Positions 14,449 through 20,937 of a DNA stretch of 29,420 bases are shown in pieces. Position numbers and translations under genes: made by a program. Each line of letters begins with the position of its first letter. Within the stretch, counting starts at the first letter, position 1. Source of the DNA: Elusimicrobiota bacterium (GTDB taxonomy: Bacteria > Elusimicrobiota > Elusimicrobia > O2-12-FULL-59-9); contig JACQRQ010000044.1 in NCBI GenBank assembly GCA_016206405.1, forward strand, positions 1 through 29,420. Reading direction: 5' to 3'. The notes under the pieces are model-generated. The model had not been told where the DNA came from. It did not search any database and saw only the letters and a program-made list of their open reading frames with translations.

Positions 14449-14922
14449 ATGACGGACAAAAAACATGACGGAGCGATTGAGGGGGTCCGGGTGGTTCCGC
14501 TCTCGCAGATCGTCGATGAGCGCGGCAAGATCATGCACATGCTCAAGGCGAGCGATCCCCATTTCATTCGTTTCGGCGAGATATATTTCACTTGCGGGTG
14601 GCCCGGGGTGGTGAAGGCCTGGCATATTCATAAAAGCATGGTCCAGAACAACGCCTGCATCGTCGGCCGGGTAAAGCTGGTGCTCTATGATCTGAGGAAG
14701 GAATCGCCCACCTACAAAAAACTGCAGGAAATTTTTATCGGTGAGGATAATTATTGTCTGGTGCAGATTCCGCCGGGAATCGCCAACGGTTATAAAGCCT
14801 ACGGCGACAAGATGGCCATCATGGCCAATTGCGCCACGGAGGCGCATTCCAAGGAAGAGATCGTCTACGAGGATCCTTCGCGGAGCAGCATTCCCTACGA
14901 TTGGAGTTTAAAGCAACGCTAA
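14449..14922 (+). CDS. RmlC-fold (dTDP-4-dehydrorhamnose 3,5-epimerase-like) cupin protein
   Basis: This 157-residue protein has the RmlC cupin pattern: DERGKIMHML near the N-terminus, a His-rich strand KAWHIHKS (His59, His61) in the place of the LRGxHxQ catalytic strand, and QIPPGIANGYKAYGD matching the PPG-AHG strand. The tyrosine that acts as catalytic acid in true 3,5-epimerases is absent: the equivalent strand reads KMAIMANCATEAH. A double epimerase is therefore unlikely. A single-position epimerase, a keto-isomerase of the FdtA/QdtA type, or a binding role are alternatives. It is translated from an AAGGAG site 27 bp after the fusion gene, so it may act on the same NDP-sugar. Its stop lies 13 bp from the stop of the convergent reductase gene. 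Confidence 0.8.
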   Translation: MTDKKHDGAIEGVRVVPLSQIVDERGKIMHMLKASDPHFIRFGEIYFTCGWPGVVKAWHIHKSMVQNNACIVGRVKLVLYDLRKESPTYKKLQEIFIGEDNYCLVQIPPGIANGYKAYGDKMAIMANCATEAHSKEEIVYEDPSRSSIPYDWSLKQR

Positions 14923-14947
14923 CCTGAGGAACGCGCTATGGGGTTAG
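14919..14947. terminator. Weak bidirectional stem across the convergent stop codons
   Basis: CTAACC (14919-14924) and GGTTAG (14942-14947) can form a 6-bp stem with a 17-nt loop, covering both the plus-strand stop and the minus-strand stop. There is no clean T-tract on either side, so termination strength is doubtful. It is the only stem I noticed at any of the four convergent junctions. Confidence 0.25.
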
Positions 14948-15838
14948 GCTTTCAATAGTCCTCTGGATTCCTTTCTCAACGTCATGCCGGGGCCGCCATC
15001 CGAGACTTTTTCGAACTTTACTCAAGTCGGCCCAAAAATGACCGTCCCGGATTGAGGCGGTTTTTTTCGCCCACCCATCCGTGAACCGTCCCGGACAATC
15101 CAGCCGGCGTTCCAGGATTTTGCAGATTTCCAACACGCTCGTGGCCTTTCCCGACCCCAGGTTGTAAACTCCCGACCCCACCGGTTTTTTCACGGCCAAG
15201 CTGACGGCTTGCGCGATATCTTCCACGAAAATAAAATCATTCGCGTTGTGAGGGTGGCGCACGGGGGGATTTTTTCCGCCGCGAATCGAACGAACGATGG
15301 CGGGAATAAGGCAATCCGGCCGCTGTCCGGGGCCGTAAACGTAGAACAGGCGGAACCAGACGTAGTTCCCGCCGTGTTCCCGGCACTTGAGCGACAGATA
15401 ATGTTGCAGCGCGATTTTGCTCCACGCGATATAAGAAAAGGGGGTCGCCGCATCCGTCTCCCGGCATGCCCCGCTCGTTTTCCCGTATTCAAAACACGAT
15501 CCGGCGGCGATGAATTTCTTGCAGTTTGTCTCGCTCATCAGGAAGTCAATCAGGTTTATGGATTGGCGCAGATTAATCCGTGAAACGCGGGCGGAATAGT
15601 CAGGGATCCCCTGCCATGCGAGGTGCACGCATGCCTGCGGGGAGAATTTCCGGATGGCGGATTTCGCCGCGCCCAGCCGCGCCAGGCTTGCCCGGCAAAA
15701 CGCGACCTTGGCGGAAGGCTCGGCCGCTCGGCCGAGGCCCCGGCGAGTCAACACAAGCAGCCGATGTCCTTGTCCGGCCAGTTGAGAAACGACGTGTCTT
15801 CCGATAAAGCCGGTGCCCCCTGTGACTAGAACGCGCAT
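14936..15838 (-). CDS. NDP-sugar 4-ketoreductase/epimerase (extended SDR, RfbJ-like) with shifted catalytic Tyr
   Basis: This 300-residue SDR has the nucleotide-binding motif TGGTGFIG (6-13), AGSCFEYGKT (112-121), FYVYGPGQRPDCLIP and a DFIFVEDIAQA strand as in CDP-abequose/paratose synthases and NDP-hexose 4-ketoreductases. It probably reduces the 4-keto group after methylation and epimerisation by the two upstream enzymes. The catalytic pair is odd: the sequence is Y136-I-A-W-S-K141, so Tyr and Lys are separated by four residues instead of three, and the normal Tyr position is Ile137. Other members may use a different residue there, or activity may be altered. It has an AAGGAA ribosome site inside the end of the upstream RmlC-type gene, six bases apart. 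Confidence 0.82.
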   Translation of the reverse strand: MRVLVTGGTGFIGRHVVSQLAGQGHRLLVLTRRGLGRAAEPSAKVAFCRASLARLGAAKSAIRKFSPQACVHLAWQGIPDYSARVSRINLRQSINLIDFLMSETNCKKFIAAGSCFEYGKTSGACRETDAATPFSYIAWSKIALQHYLSLKCREHGGNYVWFRLFYVYGPGQRPDCLIPAIVRSIRGGKNPPVRHPHNANDFIFVEDIAQAVSLAVKKPVGSGVYNLGSGKATSVLEICKILERRLDCPGRFTDGWAKKTASIRDGHFWADLSKVRKSLGWRPRHDVEKGIQRTIESLTP

Positions 15839-15844
15839 ATCCGT

Positions 15845-16396
15845 TTATTCCTTTGAATTAATAATTTCCGGCCGGAAGTCGGGATAGGAGTTGTCTTTCT
15901 GCGAGATAACCGCCGGCGGCGCCGGCCAGACGAACTTGAACAGGGGGTCGTTGTAGCGGACGCCCGCTTCCGCGGAAGGCTTATAGAACTCCGAGTGGTA
16001 GTAAAATATCCAGGTGTTTTTTTCCAGCGTGAGGTAGGCGTTGGCGCATCCCGGCGGGAGGTAGAGGCTCAAGCGGTTTCGCTCGCTGAGCTCGACGGCC
16101 GTCCATTTCATGTACATGCGGGAATGGGGGCGCAAATCCAAAATAATGTCGTAAAGGGAGCCTTTCATGCAAGAAAGTATTTTGCCTTCCTGATGCGGCG
16201 GTCTTTGGATGTGGAAACCGCGCAGGGTATGCGCCGATGTGTTTTCAGACACATTGCATTGCCGGACGTCGAAAGAAACCCCGTTTTTGGAAAACTCGTC
16301 GCGGCAAAAATGCCTTCTCAACATCCCCCGCGAATCCACGAACGGTTCGGGCTCGACAAGAAACATTTGTGGAATCTCTTGAGGGATAAATTTCAT
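15845..16396 (-). CDS. RmlC-type NDP-4-keto-6-deoxyhexose epimerase
   Basis: This 183-residue cupin enzyme matches dTDP-4-dehydrorhamnose 3,5-epimerases at the catalytic positions: the base His62 in LRGFHIQ, Lys72 in QEGKILSC, and the acid Tyr132 or Tyr133 in FYYHSEFY. YLPPGCANAYL is the usual PPG strand and GVRYNDPLFKFVWP the family C-terminal block. Length is typical (~180). Since no RmlA or RmlB set is beside it and it is flanked by a C-methyltransferase and a ketoreductase, it more likely epimerises C3 and/or C5 of a methylated 4-keto sugar, as in other C-methyl sugar pathways, than makes L-rhamnose. Its ATG overlaps the stop of the C-methyltransferase gene by four bases. Confidence 0.88.
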   Translation of the reverse strand: MKFIPQEIPQMFLVEPEPFVDSRGMLRRHFCRDEFSKNGVSFDVRQCNVSENTSAHTLRGFHIQRPPHQEGKILSCMKGSLYDIILDLRPHSRMYMKWTAVELSERNRLSLYLPPGCANAYLTLEKNTWIFYYHSEFYKPSAEAGVRYNDPLFKFVWPAPPAVISQKDNSYPDFRPEIINSKE

Positions 16397-17673
16397 TTTA
16401 GGGCCTCGGTAATCGAGGGCTTATTGGGGAACGCCGTCAAAAACTTTCCGCGATAGCCCGCCTGCCGGCAGCGCTTCATGATTTCTTCCTTGAAGTTCCA
16501 GGCAAAAATAAAAATCGCGCCGGGATGCATCCGCATGCCGGCCCGGAAAGAGACGATGGGCAGGCAGGAGCCCGGAGTGAACTTTCCGTGCTTGATGGGA
16601 TTGTTGTCGATGACGGCCTGAATGTGGCGGCGGCCGATGCCGCAGAAGTTGAGATAGGTGGAACTCCGGGCCGAGGCGCCAAATCCCACGACGGCTTTGC
16701 CGCGCAGAGGGGAGAGCATTTGCGCGGAAAGCGTCCGATGCCGCAGGCAGTCCGCGGCGAATTTTTTCCACCTGCTTAGGGAATTGATATTTTTGCGGCG
16801 CTCCTGCGCCAATAAATCGCGCAAAGCGGGGGTGAGGCGCCGCGCCGCTTTTGAGAAGTAAAGGACGATCGCTCCTCCGCTGATGGGGCTTAAATCGGCG
16901 TGAAACGGGATAAGGCGGTATTGAGCCAGCAGACGGCTCAGCGACCGGATGGAAAAATAGCATAGGTGCTCGTGGTACATGGAGTCATATTGCAGCCCTT
17001 CCAGTATGTCGGCGGCATAATGGAATTCAATCGCCCCGATCCCCGCGTCGCTCAAGAGCTCTTCAATGCCGGCGATGACGTCATGCAACTCGCTGACGTG
17101 CGCGATGACATTCCTGGCGATGATGACATGCGCCTTGCCCCGTTTTTGGGCCAGATCCCGCGCCAGTTTCTTGTTCCAGAATGCCGTCAGCGTTTGGACT
17201 CCTTCTTTGTTGGCCATTGCGGCGATATTGGCGGCGGGGTCAATCCCTAGGACGTTGCGATAACCCATTTTTATGAATGGCCTGAGGAATGTCCCATCGT
17301 TGGATGCGATTTCAACAACGAAGCCGGCCGGCTTGAGCTCCGCTATTTGCAGGATCTTTTGAGCCAGTTCATCCGCATACCGGCGCGTTGTGGGGGAGGT
17401 GCCGGACACCCAGACATAGTTGGAAAAAAGCGTCTCCTTCTTTATCGTTTCTCGAATTTGAACAAGACGGCAATCCCGGCAGTGGGCCAGGGTGAGCGGG
17501 CTTTTGGGCGCCGCCGCCTGCGCGCCGTCTTTAAGGGAATTGGCCATGGGCTGCTTCCCCAAGAAGAGGATGTCGGTCAGGTTTTTGGATCTACAGACGC
17601 GGCATTGGGAGATAGCGGCGTAAAAACGTCTCATTAGAACTTTTCCGCCCTGTCGGTTCCTCGAAGGGACCAT
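16393..17673 (-). CDS. NDP-hexose C-methyltransferase (TylCIII/TcaB9 family)
   Basis: This 426-residue SAM-dependent enzyme adds a methyl group to a ring carbon (usually C3) of a 4-keto-6-deoxy NDP-sugar. It has the three-part plan of the family. The N-terminal zinc module has Cys24, Cys27, Cys65 and Cys68. The central SAM domain has EIASNDGTFL (121-130). The catalytic loop is SMYHEHLCYFS, with Tyr233, Glu235 and His236 matching the Tyr-Glu-His set studied in TcaB9. A C-terminal domain (about 325-426) with GFGASARSSTYL completes it. The ATG at 17673 is eight bases after a CATAAT -10 box. A second Met at residue 14 would also keep the zinc module intact. It heads the three-gene unit with the RmlC-type epimerase and the ketoreductase, and faces away from the GMD/RMD-family gene. 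Confidence 0.9.
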   Translation of the reverse strand: MVPSRNRQGGKVLMRRFYAAISQCRVCRSKNLTDILFLGKQPMANSLKDGAQAAAPKSPLTLAHCRDCRLVQIRETIKKETLFSNYVWVSGTSPTTRRYADELAQKILQIAELKPAGFVVEIASNDGTFLRPFIKMGYRNVLGIDPAANIAAMANKEGVQTLTAFWNKKLARDLAQKRGKAHVIIARNVIAHVSELHDVIAGIEELLSDAGIGAIEFHYAADILEGLQYDSMYHEHLCYFSIRSLSRLLAQYRLIPFHADLSPISGGAIVLYFSKAARRLTPALRDLLAQERRKNINSLSRWKKFAADCLRHRTLSAQMLSPLRGKAVVGFGASARSSTYLNFCGIGRRHIQAVIDNNPIKHGKFTPGSCLPIVSFRAGMRMHPGAIFIFAWNFKEEIMKRCRQAGYRGKFLTAFPNKPSITEALK

Positions 17674-17680
17674 AGTTTAC

Positions 17681-17710
17681 ATTATGTGTCGCCGCTCAAA
17701 CAAACATCAA
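17681..17710 (-). promoter_or_regulatory. Candidate leaderless promoter for the C-methyl-sugar operon
   Basis: On the minus strand there is TTGATG (17710-17705), an 18-bp spacer and CATAAT (17686-17681). The eighth base after the -10 is the A of the ATG at 17673. Confidence 0.6.
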
Positions 17711-17742
17711 CGCCATGGCGCCTGTTTTGAGGTTTCGCGCTC

Positions 17743-17771
17743 TTGAACGCCGTATGTAGAGGTGCTATGAT
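17743..17771 (+). promoter_or_regulatory. Sigma70-like promoter for the GMD/RMD-family gene
   Basis: TTGAAC (17743-17748), a 17-bp spacer ending in TGC and TATGAT (17766-17771) form the best promoter match in the window. The ATG at 17785 follows 13 bases after the -10, so the leader would be only about six or seven bases, with no Shine-Dalgarno. Confidence 0.65.
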
Positions 17772-17784
17772 AGGCGTGCGGCTT

Positions 17785-18786
17785 ATGTCTGAAAAAATTC
17801 TCATCACCGGCATTACGGGTTTTGTCGGATCCCATTTGGCGGATTTTCTTTTGGCGCGGGGACATAAGGTTTATGGAACCAAGCGCTGGCACCTTTCGCG
17901 GACGGACAATATCCGCCACGTATTGGACCGCGTTGCCTTGGTGGATTGCGACATCACCGATCCCATCGGAGCCCGAAAACTCATCGACGCGGTGCGGCCG
18001 GATAAAATTTTTCATTGCGCTTCCCAAAGCTTTGTGAGCCCTTCTTGGGATCACCCCAGCCTCTACATGGATGTCAATTACAAGGGCACGGTAAATTTAT
18101 TGGAGTCGGTGCGGCAAGCGGGGCTGAATTGCCGCGTGCATATTCCCGGCTCCGGCGAGGAATATGGGGATATCGAACCCCACGAGCTGCCGATACGGGA
18201 AGAAACGGTGCTGCGCCCGGTCAATCCGTATGCGGTCAGTAAAATCGCCCAGGATTTAATCGCTTACGTGTATTGCCGGTCTTATGGGGTGCCGGTGATT
18301 CGGACCCGCGCATTCAACCATGAAGGTCCCCGGCGCGATAAGGTTTTTGGAATTCCCTGGTACGCTTACCAAATAGCCCGCATTGAATTGGGTTTGCAGG
18401 AGCCGGTGATTAAGGTCGGGCATATCGATGATTTGCGCAACTTCACCCATATTCTGGATATTGTCGAAGCCTATTGGTTGGCGATGGAAAAATGCGAGCC
18501 GGGAAGCATTCATTTAATCGGATCCGAAGACAAGGCGCAGGTGCATACTTTTCGGGAGGCTTTGGAACAGTTGATGGGAATGTCCACCTTCAAAAATTTG
18601 CGCTATGAAACCGACCCCCAGTATGTCCGCCCGACCCAGGTGCCAAGGCTCTTGGGAGATATGAGCCGTTTCCGCCGGGTCACGCAGTGGCGCCCCAAGA
18701 TTAGTTTCGAGCAAATCCTTCACGACACCCTGTCTTATTGGCGCGACCGCGAGCGCCGAGAAAACCCAAACGCCGTCCCACGCTAA
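17785..18786 (+). CDS. GDP-mannose 4,6-dehydratase / GDP-4-keto-6-deoxymannose reductase family SDR
   Basis: This 333-residue extended SDR starts with ITGITGFVGSH and has the GMD/RMD-family features: HCASQSFV-SPSWDHP, GSGEEYGDI (Glu125/Glu126), Tyr149-x3-Lys153 and a C-terminal YVRPTQVPRLLGD block that binds GDP in relatives. FNHEGPRR is close to the FNHESPRR of GMD, whereas GSGEEYG and the IKVGHIDDLRNFT-type strand resemble RMD. I cannot decide between dehydratase and reductase from sequence. The start (MSEKILITG) is chosen over longer in-frame starts at 17743 and 17767 because the -35 and -10 boxes lie on those codons. It could supply GDP-4-keto-6-deoxymannose to the divergent C-methyltransferase operon. 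Its stop overlaps that of asnB by four bases (CTAA). Confidence 0.87.
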   Translation: MSEKILITGITGFVGSHLADFLLARGHKVYGTKRWHLSRTDNIRHVLDRVALVDCDITDPIGARKLIDAVRPDKIFHCASQSFVSPSWDHPSLYMDVNYKGTVNLLESVRQAGLNCRVHIPGSGEEYGDIEPHELPIREETVLRPVNPYAVSKIAQDLIAYVYCRSYGVPVIRTRAFNHEGPRRDKVFGIPWYAYQIARIELGLQEPVIKVGHIDDLRNFTHILDIVEAYWLAMEKCEPGSIHLIGSEDKAQVHTFREALEQLMGMSTFKNLRYETDPQYVRPTQVPRLLGDMSRFRRVTQWRPKISFEQILHDTLSYWRDRERRENPNAVPR

Positions 18787-20687
18787 TTGATTTTGTAAAC
18801 CTGGTGCCAGAGCTCCAGCATCAAGAGCGCCCACAAGCGGTAGCCGTGGTCCCTCGCGCCGCGTTCGTGTTCGTCGATGAGCCGCTCAAGCCCCGGCCGG
18901 GTGAAGTAGCCCCTTTTCAAAGCCTCGGGCGAGAAAAGATGCTCCTTAAGATACCCCTTGAGCTCGCCCCGAAACCAGGGGCTTAGTGGAATTCCAAAGC
19001 CCATTTTGCCGCGCCCGTAGATTTTTTTGGGCAGATAGTCCTTGAAGGCCTGCTTAAAAATCCACTTCATTTGATTTATGCCTCTGAGCTTCCAGCGCCC
19101 CGGCAGGCCGTAGACCAGTTCCACGAACTCATGGTCGAGCAGAGGCGAGCGCGTCTCCAGGGAATTGGCCATGGAGGCGATGTCCATTTTGACCATCAGG
19201 CATTCCGGAAGGTAGGTCACGAAGTCCACGTACAAAAGCCGGTTGATGAAATCCTCGCCGGCGCACTGGCCGTAAGCGTCGGTCAAAAACGCCAGGGCTT
19301 GGCCCCGGTCCTGCGCCAGCCGCCGCCGCATGTTCTCGGAGTAGAGGATGTCCTTGTCGTCCTCCGAGAAGTACCCGGTCATGCGCAGGTGCCTGTCCGG
19401 GTAGTCCGAAAAAGCGACCGATTTCAAGAAGCGCTTGAGCCGCCAGGCGAAGCTCACGGGAGCGTTTTTCTCAGGCAGGAAGGAGGCGCCGGACATAATG
19501 AGCTTGCGCAGGGCCAGCGGCATCTTGTCCCAGGCGAGCGCGGCGTTCATGGCCATGTAGCGCAGGTAGCCGGCGAAGTTTTCATCGCCCCCGTCGCCGT
19601 TTAAGGCCACGGTCACGTGCCTGCGGGTCTCCTTCGCCACGTAGTAGGAGGGCAGCGCGCTGGCGTCGGCGTAGGGCTCGCTGTAATGCCAGGCGATTTT
19701 GGGAAGGACGTCGGTCATCCGGGATTCGACGATGAATTCCCGGTGGTCGCAGCCGTAGCGGCGGGCGAGCTCGCGGGCGTAGTGAAGCTCGGAGAACTCG
19801 CTTTCGGCGAACCCGATGGAAAAGGTCTTGACCGGCAGAGGGGAGAGCTCGCTCATCAAGGCCACCACCACCGAGGAGTCGATGCCCCCGGATAGAAAGG
19901 CGCCCAAAGGAACGTCCGCGATCATGCGTATGCGCACGGACTCCTTGAGCTTTTCCCGGATGGCGTGCTTGGCGGCCTCCAGGGACGGCGGCGGCGCGGA
20001 GGTTTGGCCGTTTAAGGGAAGATTCCAGTAGCGGCTGATGCGCGCGCGCCCTTTTTCCATGACCAGGATATGGGCCGGGGGCAGCTTGCGGATGCCTTTA
20101 AAGATGGTCCTTGGCGCGGGGATGTATTGCAGCGAGAGGTAAAGGTCGACGGCGACGGGGTCGATCTCTTTGCGGACGCCCGGATATTCGAGCAGGCAGC
20201 GGAGCTCGGAGGCCCACGCCAGGCCGTCCGGCTGCTCGGTGTAGATGAGCGGCTTTTTGCCGATGCGGTCGCGGGCCAGCAGGAGCTTTTCCTTTTTCTT
20301 GTCCCACAGGGCGAAGGCGAACATGCCGCGGAGCTTTTTTACGCAGTCGTCTCCCATTTCCTCGTACAAATGGACGATGACCTCGGTGTCGGTCTTGGTC
20401 TTGAAGCGATGCCCTTTGGCCTCCAACTGCGGCCTCAGCTCGAGGAAATTATAGATTTCGCCGTTTAAAGTGACCCAGACGCTTCCGTCTTCGTTGCAGA
20501 TGGGCTGGTGGCCCGTGGATAAATCGATGATGGAAAGCCGCCGCATGGCTAGGGCCGCGCGGGCGTCCATGTATTGGCCTTCGTCGTCGGGCCCCCGGTG
20601 GACGATCAAGTCGTTCATGCGCTTTAAAAGCGCGCCGTCCAAGGGAGCCGAAGCCTCGTTTTTAACGAATCCGCAGATTCCGCACAT
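18783..20687 (-). CDS. asnB: Glutamine-dependent asparagine synthetase-like amidotransferase
   Basis: This 634-residue protein has a class II glutamine amidotransferase domain (about 2-190) starting MCGICGF with nucleophile Cys2, RGPDDEG, LNGEIYN and TDTE. An ATP-pyrophosphatase synthetase domain follows (about 240-600) with the P-loop SGGIDSS (266-272). AsnB relatives of this length are frequent in polysaccharide and exosortase loci, where they are thought to amidate sugar acids rather than make free asparagine, so the physiological substrate is open. The initiator Met must be at 20687 because Cys2 becomes the N-terminus after Met removal. An AAAGGTGG ribosome site lies ten bases upstream. 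It is the last gene of the long minus-strand unit, separated from the GT4 gene by the 213-bp repeat region, and may therefore be regulated separately. Confidence 0.9.
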   Translation of the reverse strand: MCGICGFVKNEASAPLDGALLKRMNDLIVHRGPDDEGQYMDARAALAMRRLSIIDLSTGHQPICNEDGSVWVTLNGEIYNFLELRPQLEAKGHRFKTKTDTEVIVHLYEEMGDDCVKKLRGMFAFALWDKKKEKLLLARDRIGKKPLIYTEQPDGLAWASELRCLLEYPGVRKEIDPVAVDLYLSLQYIPAPRTIFKGIRKLPPAHILVMEKGRARISRYWNLPLNGQTSAPPPSLEAAKHAIREKLKESVRIRMIADVPLGAFLSGGIDSSVVVALMSELSPLPVKTFSIGFAESEFSELHYARELARRYGCDHREFIVESRMTDVLPKIAWHYSEPYADASALPSYYVAKETRRHVTVALNGDGGDENFAGYLRYMAMNAALAWDKMPLALRKLIMSGASFLPEKNAPVSFAWRLKRFLKSVAFSDYPDRHLRMTGYFSEDDKDILYSENMRRRLAQDRGQALAFLTDAYGQCAGEDFINRLLYVDFVTYLPECLMVKMDIASMANSLETRSPLLDHEFVELVYGLPGRWKLRGINQMKWIFKQAFKDYLPKKIYGRGKMGFGIPLSPWFRGELKGYLKEHLFSPEALKRGYFTRPGLERLIDEHERGARDHGYRLWALLMLELWHQVYKIN

Positions 20688-20697
20688 GTTATTTAGA

Positions 20698-20705
20698 CCA
20701 CCTTT
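20698..20705 (-). promoter_or_regulatory. Shine-Dalgarno AAAGGTGG of asnB
   Basis: AAAGGTGG on the minus strand ends ten bases before the asnB ATG at 20687. It lies just outside the repeat region, so strand pairing in the repeat RNA could affect access to it. Confidence 0.6.
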
Positions 20706-20713
20706 AATTCATG

Positions 20714-20937
20714 CCACCGGTGGTAGAGTGATAGAGTGGTATAGTGGTAAAGTGTAGAGTGATAACGCGGGAACGGCAATGGCTAAAGCCGCTTGGCAGG
20801 ATAGTTGCGACTGCGCTTTTCGTTATTGTTCACTCTACCACTCTATCACTTTATCACTCTCTACTCCGCCACTTTACCACTCTCTCCACCCCTCACTCTA
20901 TCACTCTACCACTTCCCCCCTCACTTCTCTCTCCCTC
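20714..20937. repeat. Two opposed arrays of a degenerate 8-bp tandem repeat around a 53-nt loop
   Basis: The left array (about 20720-20765) reads as successive units such as GTGGTAGA, GTGATAGA, GTGGTATA, GTGGTAAA and GTGATAAC. The right array (about 20830-20925) reads the complementary units CACTCTAC, CACTCTAT, CACTTTAT and CACTTTAC, then decays into a C/T-rich tract to 20937. The inner ends are ATAACG (20762-20767) and CGTTAT (20821-20826). The left edge is a perfect palindrome CCACCGGTGG (20714-20723). The loop holds an imperfect stem around CAATGGC and GCCGCTTG. A transcript through the region could fold into a long imperfect hairpin with many registers. It fills the 213-bp gap between the GT4 gene and asnB and runs into the end of the GT4 coding region. 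I see no other gene in this gap. Confidence 0.8.

Noticed and set aside
17785..18786. CDP-glucose 4,6-dehydratase (RfbG) as the identity of this SDR
   Set aside because: FNHEGPRR, GSGEEYG and the C-terminal RPTQVPRLLGD block fit GMD/RMD; the RfbG-type active-site motif is not present.
20714..20937. CRISPR-like repeat array or riboswitch
   Set aside because: Units are 8 bp, contiguous and degenerate with no spacers, and no cas gene is near. No known riboswitch core was recognised in the 213-bp gap.
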